Assembly (NCBI RefSeq): GCF_048128805.1
Contig: NC_136012.1
Span: forward strand, 13,147,725-13,211,724
Origin: Centroberyx gerrardi
Taxonomy: Eukaryota > Chordata > Actinopteri > Beryciformes > Berycidae
Direction: 5' to 3'
Length of the DNA stretch: 64,000 nucleotides
Below are positions 60,338 through 64,000 of the stretch, piece by piece (the stretch's first letter is position 1; each line of letters begins with the position of its first letter). Below the pieces are notes generated by a model. The model was not told the origin of the DNA and made no database searches. It worked only from the letters and a program-made list of their open reading frames with translations. The position numbers were made by a program, and so were the translations under genes.

Positions 60338-62235
60338 TGAGTGTACATGCATGTGTGCATTTGTGCAAACGATAAAAACACTGCCAGTTCATGGCTCTAA
60401 CCTGCTCTTGCAGTAGTGCCACCTGTTGGCGCATCTCCTCCCTCTTCTTCCTCAGCCTCCGGTTCTCCTGCAGTGTGTGTTTGTGGTCCTTGTGCTCCGT
60501 CTGATAGTCTGCCTCATAAATCTGGGTCTGCTGACACAAGACATCAATATGGCAATGGGCCAATACCAGAGTCTTATCTTGTGATCTCTTGATAGATCCT
60601 GTTATGCTGTGTACAAATTTCAGATGGTGAAGAGCCACCACTTGGTGGTGCAGTTTACCATCTAATTCAAGTGCCCATTTAAGCATGAACATGCAGAATA
60701 TTCCCCCACAAATCTTCCCCTGGCAACAGTGTGTTGACATCAGTTCTGCTCTCATCACAAAAGAAACAGTAACATTTGTGGATACTAGACTGAAGGGAAC
60801 CACCCACCTGACATCTTAACGCCTGCAGCTGCTCTTTTAGGTCCTGCACCTCTTGGTGGTCTCCCAGTGCTCCCAGTTGGGTGCTGCTGCTGTGGCTTTT
60901 GACCCGCAGCCTTGCCTCTGGGCTGAAAGAAGTTGGGGAGAAGCAGGGTGGGGGGGCGTGGTCAGCGATGTGGCTGGTTGCCAAGTCGGGACCACCGGGA
61001 GCACCGGCGTTTGGGCAGGACTCTGGGCCGCGTATCATAACACCAAGGCTGCCCTTTAGGGGGGGCATAGGGGACACCAAGAGAGGAGTGCTACTTTAGT
61101 CAAAGATTAGAGAATATAGACAGACATAAAAACAGACAAACGGATTAACTGGCAGACATACAGACTTAATGACAGATAAACTTGAGAGGCAGAGTACCTG
61201 TTTGGCCAGTGTCCAGTCTCTGGCAGTGTCTGCGTGGTGCATTCTGCTCTCCAGCGTTCGGATGTATTCCTGCAGGTCTTGGTTCTTCTTTAGCTCCTGC
61301 ATCAGCGCCTGCTCATAGTACTCCTTTGCACTCTGCAATCCCAAATGCACTCAGTGTAGATAGCATGCAAGTGTACCAGGTGTATGTTATCTAGCACCAT
61401 CTATACCACATATACCACCTTCTAGTGCAAAAGACATCACCCAGCTGTTGACGCTTTCGATCATCTCTATTTTTCAGGGTCTATACACTGAACTTCAAGT
61501 GTATGTGTGTGTGTGTGTGTTTACCTGTTCGTGCTCTACTTTGAGCAGCAGTCGGTTGTTGAGCTGTTTGATGGCGGAGTTCTCCTGCTCCACAGCCTCC
61601 ACTCTGCGCTGTAGGCCCAGCGTGGCACTGCGATACACATGGTCCCAGTCCTCGTTCAGCTTCATCAGCTGCAGCACATCATCATCACATCACCTTCGTC
61701 ATTGCCATGGTTGTCATCACCATTGTCATCCCCACCACCATCATTCACATCATCATCAGCGTCATCTTTATCACACTATCCCAGCGTAGGCAAATTCAGG
61801 TCAGAGGTGAGACACTTCACTCCTCTATACCTGTGCGCACTTGATAGCACTTGAATCATTTTCTACAAATCATGTCTCTAATTTATGGGGCAGTATCTGA
61901 TTAATAACAGGAAGTAAAAGACTTTATCTATGAATCTTCACAGCTTAGCAGCAATTTTCACACAACGCCCACAACGGCCTCTTCTGCTATTCAAAAAGAA
62001 TGACACAAAATCTCCAACATCAGCAACACAAATGGGCCGTGGGGCTGTGCAGAATCTGTACTGTAGTTTTCGGTGATGTTGTACCTCTTTGTTGACTCTG
62101 CGTAGCTCAGTGTTCTTGTTAAGGAGCAGCAGCTTCTCCTGGTCAGTGGAGGTGACCGTCATGCTCTCAGTGATCAGAGTGACCTGCTCCTCTCCGGACA
62201 GCAGCCTCTCCCCCACAGGACCCACATCCTCTACC
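59639..62235 (-). CDS. TNIP/ABIN-like coiled-coil protein, 3' six exons (5' end outside window)
   Basis: Minus-strand exons 62085-62235, 61525-61668, 61198-61332, 60808-61053, 60402-60530 and 59639-59881 join in phase and give ~348 residues to the stop. Nearly all is heptad-like coiled coil. LMKLNEDWDHVYRS resembles the ABIN homology domain 1 of TNIP1 (LLEVNKQWDQHFRS). Two consecutive segments, QTQIYEADYQTEHKDHKHTL and LKVYEDDFRRERSDKQML, each resemble the ubiquitin-binding UBAN motif shared by NEMO, optineurin and ABINs. In between is a Pro/Gly-rich linker exon (PNAGAPGGPDLATSHIADHA). The C-terminus has CN and CPKHC residues but no full zinc finger. Family members bind A20 and ubiquitin chains and damp NF-kappaB. 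The first exon seen begins mid-codon, so more exons must lie at >62235, probably beyond 64000. Paralogue not assigned. Confidence 0.68.
60281..60336. repeat. (GT)n(GA)n microsatellite in a TNIP-like intron
   Basis: GT units pass directly into GA units between the last two exons. Confidence 0.9.
61686..61775. repeat. (ATC)n-rich simple sequence in a TNIP-like intron
   Basis: Imperfect CATCAT/CACCAT repeats directly beside the acceptor side of the exon at 61525-61668. Confidence 0.8.
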
Positions 62236-64000
62236 CTACAGAACACACACACACACACACACCCACATACACACAGAATATGTGCCATAAATAAAATCAT
62301 GATGGAGAACATTAGCAGAGGATTTCCATTAATAAGCACACACACGTACGCTCTCGTTAGAAACGTCAAGGTACTTTTGAACACCCACTCGCATAGAGTG
62401 CACTTACAGAGAATCGAATCGGAGCTATTATGCACACCCACGCACACGCATGCATGCACAGTCACATCATGCACTCAGACACTCACACACACACACACAC
62501 ACACACACACATAATCATTTCTCCGCTTCTGCTCCTCTGGCCAATCAAAATCTTTGTTTACGATCAGATGTATTTGCATAGCCTCTGGAAACAATGGGGC
62601 GATGATCCCTTGAAAATGTTGATTTCTGCTGAACCATTTGGATAATACCACAAGAAAAATATTTGCAAAACACTAATTAGCCAGATCAGCCTCCTTTTCA
62701 CCAATCCTGTTGTGATGTCTTGTGTAAAAGAATCAGCCGACGGGGGGAGAGCGGGGATGTAAAGCCCAGAGGAGATGTGCTCATGGAGGAACACACAAGG
62801 AGATGAAACTGTGTATGCGGCCCCCGGGGTTTCTGTTCACTAACGCAGGACTGATGTAACCTAAAAGAGAGCTAAGTACAACGGGAAATCACAATCTGCA
62901 ATCACCTCTCATCCCCCTTAAGGCTAAACTCCCCCGCAAACACATGCTTTCATCCACTCATGAACAGTGTCTTGCTATGTGAAAAACAATGTTACGCAAA
63001 CTCAGAGAAATGTATTCTCAGGTCAGGCTATACAAATAGGAAGATATAGGCTTAGGGCCTTGTCATATCCAACTCCTATAATACGCAAGGTTGTTTTCTC
63101 TGCTAACATGACATATAAGGAGTTCTTTTTCCTCACAGGCTATATGTTCCTCTGGAGATTTCTTACCAGTAGCATATAGTACAGTAGGCATGCCATCATT
63201 ATCGTGATCACATCTGTAAGGTGCTTGTTGCTGTTGTCGTGTGAAGACCTTGTAACTCCAGTTTTGGTGATTTTCATGTTTTCACTGCAGTTGAAGGATT
63301 ACATGGTCGCCTATGGGTTGAGAAAATTGTCCGATGTCTTGGGCTTATGAAACCCTTTCAAAATGGATACCATCAGAAATGCATCGCTATCAAGCTAAAA
63401 CACAAGCTTGTTTTTCTTAGTTCCTGAAAATGTGACATTTTTGTTTTATCCAAGAGCGACGTTATGTTCCTCATGAAATACAGTGCTAGTTTCCAGAGAG
63501 ATATAAAGAGATATTGTAGTGTAAACCTACATGGCTTTATCAAAAGAAACAAAAAAGAGTTATTATGTAAAAAGAAAGTTTAATATTTTTCTAAATCTAT
63601 GCTCTATACCATCTGTCATCCCTCTGGGTTCAACAAACCAGGAAATGGTTATCCAAACGATGTATGTGTCCTGTGCGCAGCTGTGCATTTCTTTTAAAGT
63701 GCTGCTGACTGCAGGAGTAAACAATGTCCATAAGTGATATGTTCACAGCACACTAAAAAGTAATCTGACTGACTTTTTATTATTTTAGTAAAGTTTGCGG
63801 AGCAAACAACATGTTTCACATCTGCTTCCTCAGGTTTGCTCTTAACTTGCTGAAAATGAAAATAATTTAAAAAAAAGAATATTACATGAAAAAGAAGACA
63901 GCCAGATTACTTTATAGTCGGCAATGAACATATCATTTATAAACCAGGAAACGGCTCGAGTGAAGGCTCTTTTTGTTCTCTAATGTGAATGAATCATTCC
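62236..64000. other. Presumed 5' intron of the TNIP-like gene, no exon found
   Basis: CA microsatellites at 62246-62262 and 62484-62511. I searched the minus strand for a coiled-coil exon with matching splice signals and found none, so the next exon upstream is probably outside the window. Confidence 0.4.

Noticed and set aside
61053-61090. Acceptor at 61091 for the fourth TNIP-like exon seen
   Set aside because: It would put the exon out of phase with the exon before it; the acceptor at 61054 (CCCCTAAAG) restores the coiled-coil frame and has a better pyrimidine tract.

Overview
The window looks like a ray-finned (teleost) fish chromosome. Genes have many short exons with GT-AG introns, and the spacers hold Tc1/mariner, hAT-like, L2 and L1 fragments and many CA/GT microsatellites. 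All gene models below were built by hand from reading frames, splice signals and remembered family sequences; nothing was searched or aligned by program.

Left part (1-12.8 kb): a decayed Tc1/mariner-type element (1.3-2.4 kb), then rlim/rnf12 (+, RING-H2 ubiquitin ligase; coding 4493-7368, likely 5' exon ending 3052) and glod5 (+, glyoxalase-fold protein; 10327-12194). From 13.3 to 17.45 kb lies a tandem array of ~0.66 and ~0.75 kb monomers with a long-short-short higher-order order.

Centre (21-50.4 kb): acod1/irg1 (-, itaconate-forming cis-aconitate decarboxylase, 21078-24855) stands head to head with an unusual gene (+, 26518-30579). That gene joins three Gpr1/Fun34/YaaH (acetate/succinate transporter-like) membrane modules to a C-terminal YrdC/Sua5 domain. 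The ~300 bp between the two predicted starts carries two TATA-like boxes, a STAT-type and a kappaB-like site. A diverged paralogue with the same architecture lies in convergent orientation (-, 42865-46914). The 12 kb between the paralogues is a repeat sink: an L2 LINE, a tandem duplication of a ~3 kb block, an L1 fragment, a hAT-like insertion with an 8-bp target duplication, and several palindromes. Next is an ES1/GATD3-like (ElbB family) gene (+, 49143-50385), whose promoter is present a second time, inverted, 0.4 kb upstream.

Right part (51-64 kb): an internally deleted Tc1-like element with long inverted repeats, a bacterial-style phytanoyl-CoA-dioxygenase-like gene (-, 54048-55913), a possible LTR fossil (~58.8-59.2 kb), and the 3' exons of a TNIP/ABIN-like coiled-coil gene (-, 59639-62235) whose 5' part lies outside.

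How they may work together (inference): acod1 makes itaconate in mitochondria of activated myeloid cells. A dicarboxylate/acetate-channel-like protein driven from the same promoter region is a natural candidate to move or sense that metabolite. glod5 and the ES1-like protein belong to families tied to reactive carbonyl handling, and TNIP proteins restrain NF-kappaB. Whether this is an immunometabolic neighbourhood or chance synteny cannot be settled from one window.
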